DNA from: Xanthomonas euroxanthea
GTDB taxonomy: Bacteria > Pseudomonadota > Gammaproteobacteria > Xanthomonadales > Xanthomonadaceae
DNA: 64,000 nt
Direction: 5' to 3'
NCBI RefSeq assembly: GCF_900476395.1
Contig: NZ_UIHB01000006.1
Location: 124,001-188,000 of the forward strand
In this document: positions 17,001-26,447 of the stretch, in pieces
Numbering within the stretch: position 1 is the first letter of the stretch
Layout: every line of letters begins with the position of its first letter
Position numbers and translations under genes: made by a program
Notes under the pieces: generated by a model
Databases searched by the model: none
What the model was told of the DNA's origin: nothing
Seen by the model: the letters and a program-made list of their open reading frames with translations, nothing else

Positions 17001-19669
17001 GCCGCGCTGGCCTCGTCGCCAGCGGCCTCACCGGCGTCGCTGCGGCCGCGGTCGAGCTGGCGCAGTTCTTCGATGATCTGCTTTTGCGACAGCATGCTGA
17101 GGTCGACCACCTCGCGCGCCTGCGCCACGTAATACGCCAGTTGGTCGTCGCTGCGGGCGAGCGAGGCGTCCAGCGCGCTGGCGACGTGCTGCAGGCGCGC
17201 GTTGAGCTCGCTGGTAGAACCGCTGAACAGCTGCACCGCCACGCCGAAGGCTTCGCCCAGGCTGGCCACTTCCACCGCGCTGCCGCTGACATGCGCGGCT
17301 ACCGCGCCGAGCTTGCCGGTCTCGCTGCCGATCTGTTCGGTGAGCTGGGTGCCCACGCGCTGCAGCAGGTCCGCCGAGGTGGTGACCAGCGCATCCACCG
17401 CTGCGCGTTGTTCGGTGGAGGCGTGATTGACCGCGTTGAGCAAGGTGTCCAGGGTGGCGAGCAGCTTGCTGCGTTCTTCCAGCATGGCGGTGTCGCGCAC
17501 CATGCTTTCGGACAGGTTCTGGCGCAGCTCGGCCACCACATCGGCGGCCGCCTTGGGCGCTTCGGAAGCGATCTGCATCAGGCGCGCCACCTCGCTGATG
17601 GTGGCGCTGGCCTGTGCCTGCGCCTGCGTGGACAACTCGCTGGCAGTGCTGGCCAGGGTGTCGCAGATCGCCTGTTGTTGCTGGGTGACGCGTTCGCCGG
17701 TGCGTTCCCATTGGGTGGTCAGCTCCGCGCTCATCGCGGTGAAGCGCTCGCTCCACAGCGCCAGGCGCTGGGAATCGCGCGCTTCCAGCGCGGCCTGCAG
17801 GTCGGTATGCGATTGCTGCAGCGTGCCGACCAGGGCGGCGGCATGCGTGTCGAAGCTGGCGGTGGCGGCCGCCAGCGTGCCCTGGTGCTGGCTCGCCAGG
17901 GCGGCGCTGGCGTCGCGTTGCTGCGCCAGCGCATCGTTCCAGGCACTGGCCGTCTCGCTGCTGGACTGATCCATGCGCCTGGACACCGCATCGACCAGGG
18001 CGCTGGAGCGTGCGTCGAAGGTGCTGGCGAACTGGCTCAGCGTGCCCTGCAATTCCTGCGTCAGCACCTGATTTGCGCGCTGCTGCTCGGCCACTGCCGC
18101 GGTCCAGGTGGCGGCGGCCGCCGCGGTGCTGTTTTCGAAGCCGCTGCTCAGGCCATCGAGTTGTTGCTGCACGGCCTGGTGCACGCCGTCCTGCAGCGCG
18201 GTGGTCTGCTGCGCGAGCTGTGCGAGCGTGGCGTGCAACTGCGCGCTCAACGCGGCACCTGCGCGCTGCTGCTCGGCGAGCACCGCTGCCCAGTGGTCGG
18301 CAGCGGCGGCGGTGCTGCGGTCAAAGCCGTCATTGAGTGCGTGCAACTGCTGCTGCACCGCGTGGCTCACGCCGTCCTGCACCGCGATGCTGCGCTGATC
18401 GATCTGCGCCAACGTGGCCTGCAACTGCTCGGTCAGCGCGAGGTGCGCACGTTCCTGCGCGGCCAATGCGGCCTGCCAGTGGTCGGCGGCCGTCTGCGCA
18501 CTGTGCTGGAAGCCGTCATTGAGTGCGTGCAGTTGCTGCTGCACGGCGCTGCCGACGCCGTCCTGCACCGCAGTGGCCTGTTGTGCGAGCTGCTCCAGCG
18601 TGGTCTGCAGCTGCGTGTCGAGCGCTTGCTGTGCGCGTTCCTGGGCGGCAAGCGCGGTGGTCCAGTGCGCGGCCGCGGCACTGGCGCTGTGCTGGAAGCC
18701 GCTGGTGATGCCGTCCAGTTGCTGCTGCACGGCGTGGGTGAGGCGCTCATGCAACGCGGCGGTGTCGCGCGCGATGCTGGTCATGGTCGCTTCCATCGCC
18801 GGCTGCAGGGCCGCGCCCACCGCGCGTGCGCTTTCTGCCACGCCGGCCTGCAACGCGTGCTCCATCGCCGTGGCCAGGCGCGCATAGGTCGCCTCGCTCC
18901 TGGCGTGGAATTCGGCCTGCTGCGCGGCCAGGCGCTCATCGGCGGCGATGCTCTGCTGCTCGATGCTGCCCATCAGCGTCTGCAGGCGATCGATCAGCGC
19001 CGGCATCAGCGCGCTTTGCTGCTGCTGCAACTTGAACACTTCGCCACGCTGGTGCGCGTCCGAGTGCGGATGCAGCTCGGAGGCGATCTTCAGATCCAGC
19101 CGCTGCACTGCCTGCAGCCGTTCGCGCCGGCACAGCGCCGACAACAGCCCCAGCATTGCGGAGGTCGCCACGCCGGCGATCGAGGTGCCGAACGCAAACG
19201 CCAGGCCTTCCACCGGTGCGGCCAGCGAGCCGCGGATGGCCTGCAGGTCGGTGGCGCTCTGCAATGCAAAGCCGGTGCCCTTGAGCGTGGCCATCATGCC
19301 GAGCAGGGTGCCGAGCATGCCCAGCAACACCAGCAGGCCGACCAGGTACGGTGTCAGCACCGGTGCCGGCAACGCCACGCGCTCGCCCTTGATGCGCAGG
19401 CGCACCGCATTGCGCAGGCTCGGATGCAGGCGCTCCAGCCACTCGCTCAATGCCGTTGGTGCGGTGGTCAACGCGGCAACGGCATCGTCCAGCGTGGCGC
19501 TGGCCTGGCGATAGCGATACAGCTCCAGCGCGCCGGCCACATAGCAGGCGCCGATCACCGCTGCGACACAGGCGCCCAGCGGGTTGGAGCCCAGATAACC
19601 GATGCCGACCCAGCAAACCGCCAACAGGCCGACGACAAACACACACAGGTGAACGAGAGTTCTGAACAT
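16997..19669 (-). CDS. DUF802-type MotA/ExbB-like membrane protein with long helical tail (890 aa)
   Basis: Start at MFRTLVHLC. Membrane helices lie at about residues 7-24, 32-50, 106-128 and 150-180. The last two hold GMLGTLLGMM (Thr121) and GTSIAGVATSA (Thr162), matching the ion-pathway helices of the MotA/TolQ/ExbB family. Residues ~190-890 have no further membrane segment and are predicted continuous helix, Gln/Ala-rich, including a 62-residue tandem repeat (314-499 plus a partial copy). Long helical tails on a MotA-like core are known from ZorA of the Zorya defence system. Upstream DUF3348 gene is 10 bases away. Confidence 0.87.
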   Translation of the reverse strand: MFRTLVHLCVFVVGLLAVCWVGIGYLGSNPLGACVAAVIGACYVAGALELYRYRQASATLDDAVAALTTAPTALSEWLERLHPSLRNAVRLRIKGERVALPAPVLTPYLVGLLVLLGMLGTLLGMMATLKGTGFALQSATDLQAIRGSLAAPVEGLAFAFGTSIAGVATSAMLGLLSALCRRERLQAVQRLDLKIASELHPHSDAHQRGEVFKLQQQQSALMPALIDRLQTLMGSIEQQSIAADERLAAQQAEFHARSEATYARLATAMEHALQAGVAESARAVGAALQPAMEATMTSIARDTAALHERLTHAVQQQLDGITSGFQHSASAAAAHWTTALAAQERAQQALDTQLQTTLEQLAQQATAVQDGVGSAVQQQLHALNDGFQHSAQTAADHWQAALAAQERAHLALTEQLQATLAQIDQRSIAVQDGVSHAVQQQLHALNDGFDRSTAAAADHWAAVLAEQQRAGAALSAQLHATLAQLAQQTTALQDGVHQAVQQQLDGLSSGFENSTAAAAATWTAAVAEQQRANQVLTQELQGTLSQFASTFDARSSALVDAVSRRMDQSSSETASAWNDALAQQRDASAALASQHQGTLAAATASFDTHAAALVGTLQQSHTDLQAALEARDSQRLALWSERFTAMSAELTTQWERTGERVTQQQQAICDTLASTASELSTQAQAQASATISEVARLMQIASEAPKAAADVVAELRQNLSESMVRDTAMLEERSKLLATLDTLLNAVNHASTEQRAAVDALVTTSADLLQRVGTQLTEQIGSETGKLGAVAAHVSGSAVEVASLGEAFGVAVQLFSGSTSELNARLQHVASALDASLARSDDQLAYYVAQAREVVDLSMLSQKQIIEELRQLDRGRSDAGEAAGDEASAA
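18030..18730 (-). repeat. 186-bp tandem repeats inside the DUF802 gene
   Basis: Three full copies (18545-18730, 18359-18544, 18173-18358) and a partial fourth below 18172, exactly 186 bases apart. Each encodes a 62-residue unit starting VQQQL(D/H) and containing GF(Q/D), a Trp near residue 23, AEQ/AQERA, and AVQDGV or ALQDGV. Period preservation shows duplication in frame. Copies have diverged at protein level. Confidence 0.9.
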
Positions 19670-19679
19670 GAGGTCCCAG

Positions 19680-20429
19680 TTAGCGGGTACGAAGCGCTGC
19701 AAGCAGGCCTTCGATCGGGTGAAAACGGACATCCAGTTCGGCGAGCAACACGCTCTGCATGTCTTTGCGAAACACATCCAGCCAGCCGTCGGAGACCGCG
19801 CGTGGCGCGGCGTCGCCGTCGGCTGCCGGGGTTGGCGCCTGCGCGGCATCGCGCAGACGCTCGAAATGCGCACCGAGCAGGGTCGGCACATGGTTCAACA
19901 GGGTTTGTTCGCGCGGGCTCAAGGTCAGCTCCATCACCGCATCCACCTCGGCCAGCCGCGCCATCTGCCCGGACTCAAGGGCCAGCATGTCGCGCAGGCG
20001 GCCACGCAGGTCGCCGGTGGCGGTGCGCATTGCGCGTTGCATGGCCAGGTAGTGCTGGCGGAACGGGGCATAGTCGGGCGCAGGCGTCGCTGCCGCCGCG
20101 TCGCTGCCGGCAGCGGCGGCGCTGCGCGCATCGCGGCGTACGCGCGCGACCACGGCATCCAGGTCGACCACGCTGCTGGTCGCCAACCCGGTGCGCACGC
20201 GTGCGCAGGCCTCGACGTCGAGCCGGCGCGTCTCGGGAAGCGCTTCGATCTCGGGCAGCTTGCCATCCAGCGCCTTGGACACGGCGACTGCGCGCGTCCA
20301 GTCGATCCATTGGCTGAGCCGGTCGGCGAGCGCATGGTTGGACTGGGCAACGTGGGCATCGGTGAGGCGAGCGAGCAGGCGAATGAACGCCGGGCCCGAC
20401 AAGGGCGCCCGTGAAGCAGCTTTCGCCAT
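19680..20429 (-). CDS. DUF3348-type protein (249 aa), first gene of the motor-like cluster
   Basis: Start taken at the ATG giving MAKAASRAPLSG; a TTG 12 bases upstream is possible. Contains GPAFIRLLARLTDAHVAQSNHALADRLSQWIDWTRAVAVSKAL, a helical middle with YAPFRQHYLAMQRAM, and ends DVRFHPIEGLLAALRTR. No signal peptide or membrane span, so cytoplasmic. DUF3348 is found next to DUF802 in Xanthomonas and Burkholderia-type genomes. No enzymatic motif is visible. A structural or regulatory partner of the motor is inferred. Confidence 0.8.
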   Translation of the reverse strand: MAKAASRAPLSGPAFIRLLARLTDAHVAQSNHALADRLSQWIDWTRAVAVSKALDGKLPEIEALPETRRLDVEACARVRTGLATSSVVDLDAVVARVRRDARSAAAAGSDAAAATPAPDYAPFRQHYLAMQRAMRTATGDLRGRLRDMLALESGQMARLAEVDAVMELTLSPREQTLLNHVPTLLGAHFERLRDAAQAPTPAADGDAAPRAVSDGWLDVFRKDMQSVLLAELDVRFHPIEGLLAALRTR

Positions 20430-20774
20430 TGGTCCGGTCAAAGACCGCGCATTTTACACGGGAATGTGCGTGGTTCGGCGCCCGGGCCAGGGCCGGGGCG
20501 CCTGTGGCCGCGGGCAGGGCTGGCGGCATTCAGCCGCGCTGGTGCTGGCTGAGCCGGCTCCTCTCCACGGCAGGTGCCGGCGGCTGCCTGGCGCCGTGGG
20601 GCGCCACGGTGCCAGGCGCACCCAGCGCGGCAGCGGCGGAAATTGCGCAGTGATGTCACCCCGGTCACCCTCTCTAACCAATTCAGGTTTCAATCCCCGG
20701 CGGTCTGATCGCGCCGGTTTTGCCAGGTGAACGGGTATAAGCTGCGGGCCGGGAAACCCCCAACGAGGGACGCA
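20430..20774. other. divergent intergenic region (345 bp)
   Basis: Upstream of the DUF3348 operon (minus) and the 70-aa gene (plus). TAAAAT on the minus strand at 20450-20455 and TATAAG on the plus strand at 20736-20741 are plausible -10 elements; neither has a convincing -35. Nothing else seen. Confidence 0.4.
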
Positions 20775-20987
20775 ATGGACCACTCCGACATGCAAGTGTC
20801 CGATCTGCTGGTCCTGGAGCTGCAAGGGTTCCACGATGCCTATGGCCGTGGACCGGACTTCTGGGATGCGTATCAGCGCATCATGGCCATCGCAGCACAG
20901 GCTGGCGGCAACATGATCAACCTGGCCAATGAAATGGCCTCGCTGGCGCAAGGGCTTGGCGCGATCGATCGCGCGCAGCTGCTGTAG
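20775..20987 (+). CDS. small conserved hypothetical protein (70 aa)
   Basis: MDHSDMQVSDLLVLELQGFHDAY, then GPDFWDAYQRIMAIAAQAGGNMINLANEMASLA. Helical, soluble, slightly acidic. GAGGGACGCA precedes the ATG as ribosome-binding site. No family recognised; composition and codon use look genuine. Confidence 0.7.
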   Translation: MDHSDMQVSDLLVLELQGFHDAYGRGPDFWDAYQRIMAIAAQAGGNMINLANEMASLAQGLGAIDRAQLL

Positions 20988-21041
20988 GACCAGGGTCGCA
21001 GGTTGCGGCGGGCCGGTTGTACCGGCAGGCGCCGCGCACGC

Positions 21042-21260
21042 TTACTTGGCGTTGGCAGCTGCCGGTTTGACGGCGACCGCAGGCGTGGTCTCGGGCTCGC
21101 CACGCTTCTTGTCGCGACGCAGCGGGGTATCGCCCAGCCGCTCGATCGCGCCGCCGGATTGCTGGAACGCCTCCAGATCGGCGGCCAGACGCTGCTCGGA
21201 CAACCGCGGCTTGCCTGGCTGATTGCTCACGGTCATCGACTGACGGCGGGAGTTGTTCAT
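21042..21260 (-). CDS. small basic hypothetical protein (72 aa)
   Basis: MNNSRRQSMTVSNQPGKPRLSEQRLAADLEAFQQ, then IERLGDTPLRRDKKRG and an Ala/Pro-rich tail. Hydrophilic, probably disordered at both ends with a central helix. Ten bases after the stop of the YkgJ-type gene on the same strand, so probably in one transcript with it. Function unknown. Confidence 0.7.
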   Translation of the reverse strand: MNNSRRQSMTVSNQPGKPRLSEQRLAADLEAFQQSGGAIERLGDTPLRRDKKRGEPETTPAVAVKPAAANAK

Positions 21261-21270
21261 GGCGAAATCC

Positions 21271-21603
21271 TCATGCGTTGTAGAGCGTCAAGGGAATGCC
21301 CCGCCGGCGTTGGTCGTCGTAGGTGGCACGCACGTCGCGGCAATACGGCCCGGACATGACGAAACGCCGGCAGATCGCCGGCCGCGTCTCGTAGATCGAA
21401 CAACACATGCGCGCCGCGTCGATGGCCACGCACCAGCCTTCCTCGTCACGCGCCATCACGTGCCAGCCTTGCGGCGTCACGCTGGTCAGGTGGTTGGGGA
21501 TGCGGTCGGATGGATCGACCATGACGGTGAGCCGGCAACAGACGGCATCGCAGCGTTCGCAGAGATTCTTGATGGAAAAGGCCAGATAGAGTGAAGGCGA
21601 CAC
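21271..21603 (-). CDS. YkgJ-family cysteine-cluster protein (110 aa)
   Basis: Contains LCERCDAVCCRLTVMVDPSD, then WHVMARDEEGWCVAID, RMCCSIYETRPAICRRF and GPYCRDVR. The Cys pattern (CxxCxxxCC ... C ... CC ... C ... C) is that of the UPF0153/YkgJ family, predicted to bind Zn or an Fe-S cluster. The start is uncertain: GTG at 21603 gives VSPSLYLAF, and the frame stays open further upstream without a better start. Exact biochemical role of the family is not known. Confidence 0.75.
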   Translation of the reverse strand: MSPSLYLAFSIKNLCERCDAVCCRLTVMVDPSDRIPNHLTSVTPQGWHVMARDEEGWCVAIDAARMCCSIYETRPAICRRFVMSGPYCRDVRATYDDQRRRGIPLTLYNA

Positions 21604-22345
<742 letters not shown>

Positions 22346-22369
22346 CCAGGCCGCACATCGACGAGCAAT

Positions 22370-22402
22370 GCAAACGGCGCGGTCATCGACCGCGCCGTTT
22401 GC
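22370..22402. terminator. bidirectional hairpin terminator
   Basis: 15-base arms GCAAACGGCGCGGTC and complement with a 3-base loop, between the convergent 55-aa gene and the alcohol dehydrogenase gene. Confidence 0.6.
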
Positions 22403-22431
22403 GTTTGCAGCGTTTGCCGCGCTGTTGGCGG

Positions 22432-23595
22432 TTACGGCGTCAACACCACCTTGCGGCAATCGTCCTGCTTCTTGTCGAACAGCTCGTAGCCACGCGCGGC
22501 ATCGGCCAGCGGCATGCGGTGCGAGATGATCGCGCTGGGCTTGAGGTCGCCATTGCCGATGCATTCCAGCAGGTACGGCATATGCTTCTGCACATGGGTC
22601 TGGCCCATCTTGAAGCTCAGGCCCTTGTCGAAGGCATCGCCGAACATGAAGGCATGGATGAAGCCGGCATACACGCCCGGCACGCTGACCACACCGCAGC
22701 GGCGCGTTGCGGCAATGCACTGACGAATCGCCACGCCGCTGCTGCCTTCCAGCTTCAGGTTGGTCAGTGCGGTCTCGATCGCGCTGCCTTCGGCCTCGAA
22801 TCCCACTGCCTCGATGCTGGCGTCCACGCCGCGGCCATCGGTCTGCGACACGATCACATCGGCCGGGTCATCGACCTCGTCGAAGTTGATCGGGATGATG
22901 CCGTAGGCCTTGGACGCGAAGTCCAGCCGGTACGCATGCCGGTCCACCATGAAAATGCGCTCGGCGCCCAGCATGCGGCAGCATGCCGCGGCCATCAGGC
23001 CCACCGGGCCGGCGCCGAAGATCGCCACTGTCGAGCCCTGCTTGACCCCGGCATCGATGACGGCCTGGTAGCCGGTCGGCAGGATGTCGGACAGGAACAG
23101 CACCTGCTCGTCGTGCAATGCATCGGGCACCACCAACGGCCCGACATTGGCCTTGGGCACGCGCACGTACTCGGCCTGCCCGCCGGACAGACCGCCATAC
23201 AGATGGCTGAAGCCGAACAGCGCCGCCGGTGGGCGCATGTCCTTGTGGTTGAGTGCGGCGCCCTTGCCGGTATTGGTGGTCTCGCAAGCGGAGAACTCCT
23301 GCAGCATGCAGTGGAAGCAGCGTCCGCAGGCCACCACGAACGGGATCACCACACGGTCGCCGGGTTTGACCGCGGTGACATCGGGGCCGACGTCTTCGAC
23401 GATGCCCATGAACTCATGGCCGAGAATATCGCCATGCCGCAGGTCCGGAATCTTGCCGCGGTACAGATGCAGGTCCGAGCCGCAGATGGCGGTGGCGGTG
23501 ACGCGCAGGATAAGATCGTCGCGTTCGACAAGGGTCGGATCCGGCACGGTTTCGACCCGCACATCGCGTGAGCCGTGGTAGTTGAGGGCAAGCAT
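22432..23595 (-). CDS. zinc-dependent alcohol/formaldehyde dehydrogenase family protein (387 aa)
   Basis: Medium-chain dehydrogenase. Catalytic zinc region [12 protein letters not shown] and [10 protein letters not shown]; structural zinc Cys cluster [20 protein letters not shown]-binding loop [17 protein letters not shown] followed by acidic VDRH. The 387-aa length and long insertion match the glutathione-independent formaldehyde-dehydrogenase-like subgroup. Substrate cannot be fixed from sequence. Monocistronic. Neighbouring DUF4142 and small hydrophilic genes suggest a stress-induced setting (inference). Confidence 0.9.
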   Translation of the reverse strand: MLALNYHGSRDVRVETVPDPTLVERDDLILRVTATAICGSDLHLYRGKIPDLRHGDILGHEFMGIVEDVGPDVTAVKPGDRVVIPFVVACGRCFHCMLQEFSACETTNTGKGAALNHKDMRPPAALFGFSHLYGGLSGGQAEYVRVPKANVGPLVVPDALHDEQVLFLSDILPTGYQAVIDAGVKQGSTVAIFGAGPVGLMAAACCRMLGAERIFMVDRHAYRLDFASKAYGIIPINFDEVDDPADVIVSQTDGRGVDASIEAVGFEAEGSAIETALTNLKLEGSSGVAIRQCIAATRRCGVVSVPGVYAGFIHAFMFGDAFDKGLSFKMGQTHVQKHMPYLLECIGNGDLKPSAIISHRMPLADAARGYELFDKKQDDCRKVVLTP

Positions 23596-23858
23596 GGAGA
23601 TCTCCCGTAAGGCCGTCGGTATGCGGCAACGCCGTGCAGTGTTGGCGGCGCGCCGTTAAGTCCATCAGCACGGCACGTGCGCACGGTGTGGACGCGCCCG
23701 ATTGGCGACGCGGCGTTGATGCGCGTGTCACGTCTGGATAACCCGCGCACTCGCACTCTCGACTGCCACGCTGGATCGTCCGCAGCTCATGCCTGCAGCG
23801 ACCATGCGACCCCGACAATCAACGACCGCGCCTTGCGCGATCAATCAAGGAGACAACG

Positions 23859-24503
23859 ATGGGAATTTTCAAGATGCTGACCGCCGGCGCGGTGGGCTAC
23901 GTGGCGTACAAGGCGTGGCAGCGTCGTCAGGGCGACACCGGTGAAACGGCCAGCCCGACGAACAACGACCGCGACGTTCAACAGCAGTCGCTCGGTGCGC
24001 CGGCGAAGGCCGGCAGCACCCCGCCGCATGGTGACCCGCTGCGTGCAGCCACCACGCTGTCCAGCGACCGCAAGCAGGCACTGGGTGCGTTGGTGGTGTT
24101 CAACGAGCAGGAGCGCACGCTTGCGCAGCTGGCGGTCGTCAAGGGCCTTGAAGGCGAGACGCTGCAGTTCGCCCGCAAGATGGACGAGGCACACAGCGCA
24201 GCGTTGACCGACCTCAGCCGTTTCGCGCCCGATCGCAGCGGCACGCTGGCGCAGGCCGCGTCCAGCCGCGCCGATGGCACCCGCAAGCGCCTGGAAGGCC
24301 TGGACGGCAAGGAGTTCGAAACGCAGTACCTGCAGGCCAGCGTGACCAGCCACGAGCAGGCGTTGACGTTGCTGGACGCACAGCTGGCCAGCGAGCCGGG
24401 ATCGAGCGATCTGGGCAAGGAATTGCAGCGTGCACGCCAGACCATCGCCCAGCATCTGGAACATGCCAAGTCGCTGCGGGCCAAGGCGAACCAGGCGCAT
24501 TGA
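23859..24503 (+). CDS. DUF4142 domain protein (214 aa)
   Basis: A hydrophobic N-terminal stretch (MLTAGAVGYVAYKAW) acts as a short membrane anchor. A low-complexity linker follows, then a helical ferritin-like DUF4142 domain from ~residue 68: LSSDRKQALGALVVFNEQERTLAQLAVVKGLEGETLQFARKM, HSAALTDLSRF, and QYLQASVTSHEQALTLLDAQL. AAGGAGACAACG provides a strong ribosome-binding site. The family is associated with stress and usually periplasmic. Biochemistry unknown. Confidence 0.82.
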   Translation: MGIFKMLTAGAVGYVAYKAWQRRQGDTGETASPTNNDRDVQQQSLGAPAKAGSTPPHGDPLRAATTLSSDRKQALGALVVFNEQERTLAQLAVVKGLEGETLQFARKMDEAHSAALTDLSRFAPDRSGTLAQAASSRADGTRKRLEGLDGKEFETQYLQASVTSHEQALTLLDAQLASEPGSSDLGKELQRARQTIAQHLEHAKSLRAKANQAH

Positions 24504-24552
24504 TCCACCGCGATCGCTGATCGCGCACCGCAGCGTGTGCCGTGAACACGGA

Positions 24553-24578
24553 CAACAGGCAGCTTCGGCTGCCTGTTG
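24553..24578 (+). terminator. hairpin with TTCG loop after DUF4142 gene
   Basis: 11-base arms CAACAGGCAGC and complement around the stable TTCG tetraloop, 50 bases past the stop. No strong T-run, but position and stability fit a terminator. Confidence 0.55.
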
Positions 24579-24671
24579 CCGTTGTGGGCAAGCGCGACGC
24601 GCATCGCGCATGTACGCCGCAGGCTGCAGGTTCAGCGGTTGCCGGGCGACCTCGTCGCAACACGGTCGTCA

Positions 24672-26447
24672 TCACGCGTCAGGCGCCGCCTGATCGAATC
24701 CCGCGGCCTGGCGTTGCCACAGGCCATCGAACACGCCACCGTGTCCACGCAGCTGCGCGGGACTGCCATCTTCGACCACGCGGCCGTGTTGCAGCACCAC
24801 GATGCGATCGAAGCCAATTACCGTGGACAGGCGGTGCGCCACCGCCAGCACCGTGCTATCGCGCATCAGGTGATCCAGCGCGGCCTGGATTTCCGCTTCC
24901 GACTCGGTGTCCAGCGCCGAGGTGGCTTCGTCCAGGATCAGGATCGGCGCGTCCTTCAGAAAGGCGCGCGCGATGCCCAGGCGCTGGCGTTGACCCCCGG
25001 ACAACAGGACCCCGCGTTCGCCGACCTGGGTGTCGTAGCCCTGCGGCAACTGCCGGATGAAGCCATCGCAGAAGGCATGCCGCGCGGCGTCCTGCACCTG
25101 TGCATCGCTGGCCTCCGGGCGGCCGTAACGGATGTTGTCGGCAATGCTGCGATTGAACAGCGCGGTCTCCTGCGGCACCACCGCAATCCTTTCGCGCAGG
25201 CTGTCCTGGCTGACGCTGCGGATGTCCTGGCCGTCGATCAGCACGCGTCCGGATTGCACATCGTCCAGGCGCTGGATCAAGGCGATCAGGGTGGACTTGC
25301 CGGCACCGGAAGGCCCGACGATGCCGACCTTCTGGCCGGCAGGGATATGCAGGGTCAGCCCGTCCAGCACGGCCGCCCGCTGTGGATAGGCAAAGCACAC
25401 ATCTTCGAAACGCACATCGCCCTGGGCCAGCGCCAGCGGTGTGTCCGCATCGACGATGGCATGCGGTTGCAGGATGATCTGCAGCGTGTCGGCGATGGCG
25501 CCCAGCTGCTGGGTGGTGTCCACCAGCGTCAGCGCCAGGTCGCGCGAGCCGTGCAGGATGCGGAAGGTCAACGCGCTGACCAGCACCACATCGCCGGCGC
25601 TCACCGTGCCGGCGCGCCACAGGCTGATCGCCCAGATCAGCATGCCGCCGGCCATCACCGACAGGCAGATGTCGTGGATCACTCTGGCCTTTTCCACATA
25701 CATCCAGCTGCGTCGATGGGCGACCGCCTCGTCGCCGATCTGCTCGGCCAGCCGCGCGCTTTCGCGATCGCGCGCCGCAAACGCCTTGATCGTCCACACA
25801 TTGGACACTGCATCCACCAGCTCGCCGCCCACGCGCGCGGCCTGCGCGGCAAAGCGCTGATGCTTGGCGCGGCCGCGGATGCCGAAGCTGGTGATGATGG
25901 CCGCCACCACCGCGATAAAGCCGACCAGGGTGGCGGCCATGCGCCAGTCCACCGTGAGCAGCAGCACGATGGCGCCGATGAAGTCCACGACCGGTGGCAC
26001 GATCTTCCAGGCCAGCCCGCCGTAGATCTGCCCGGCCGCGCTGCCCAGTGCGGTGATGCGGTTGCCCAGCGCGCCGGCAAGGTGCTCGCTGAAATACCGC
26101 ATCGGGTGGCCGGTGAGGTGGCGGAACAGATCCACGCGGATGTCCACCACGCTGGCCACCACGGTGCGACAGCCCAGCCAGCCGCCCAGCCGCCACAGCA
26201 GGTTTTCGATGGCGATCAGGCCGATGAACACGCCCAGCGGCAGCCAGACCTCGGCCTCGGCCCGTTGGTCGCCTGCCATCGCATCGACCAGCACCTTCAT
26301 GCCGTACTGCACCGAGACCGCGCAGCCGGCAGCGCCGACGATCAACAGCAGCAAGCCGGCAAAATGCCAGGGCCGCTGGCGAATGTAATGCCATAGAAAA
26401 CGCGCAGGCGTGTCCGGCAACAGCGCGGGCTGCGCGATGGTGTTCAC
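24672..26447 (-). CDS. ABC exporter, fused membrane and ATPase domains (591 aa)
   Basis: GTG start overlapping the glycosidase stop by four bases (GTGA); the frame is open upstream but that part is antisense-like. Six membrane helices (WHFAGLLLLIVGAAGCAVSV, WLPLGVFIGLIAIENLLW, IVPPVVDFIGAIVLLL and others). The ATPase has Walker A GPSGAGKST, Q-loop VPQE, signature LSGGQRQRLGIARA, Walker B ILILDEATSALD and the H-loop His in AVAHRLST. This is the homodimeric lipid/glycan exporter type (MsbA-like). Last gene of the galE-glf operon, so it likely exports the glycan or glycolipid made by that operon. Confidence 0.9.
   Translation of the reverse strand: MNTIAQPALLPDTPARFLWHYIRQRPWHFAGLLLLIVGAAGCAVSVQYGMKVLVDAMAGDQRAEAEVWLPLGVFIGLIAIENLLWRLGGWLGCRTVVASVVDIRVDLFRHLTGHPMRYFSEHLAGALGNRITALGSAAGQIYGGLAWKIVPPVVDFIGAIVLLLTVDWRMAATLVGFIAVVAAIITSFGIRGRAKHQRFAAQAARVGGELVDAVSNVWTIKAFAARDRESARLAEQIGDEAVAHRRSWMYVEKARVIHDICLSVMAGGMLIWAISLWRAGTVSAGDVVLVSALTFRILHGSRDLALTLVDTTQQLGAIADTLQIILQPHAIVDADTPLALAQGDVRFEDVCFAYPQRAAVLDGLTLHIPAGQKVGIVGPSGAGKSTLIALIQRLDDVQSGRVLIDGQDIRSVSQDSLRERIAVVPQETALFNRSIADNIRYGRPEASDAQVQDAARHAFCDGFIRQLPQGYDTQVGERGVLLSGGQRQRLGIARAFLKDAPILILDEATSALDTESEAEIQAALDHLMRDSTVLAVAHRLSTVIGFDRIVVLQHGRVVEDGSPAQLRGHGGVFDGLWQRQAAGFDQAAPDA

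Noticed and set aside
15679-20429. Calling the cluster a Zorya system outright
   Set aside because: No ZorC, ZorD or ZorE homologue is visible, and only the motor-like pair resembles Zorya, so it is reported as Zorya-like architecture only.
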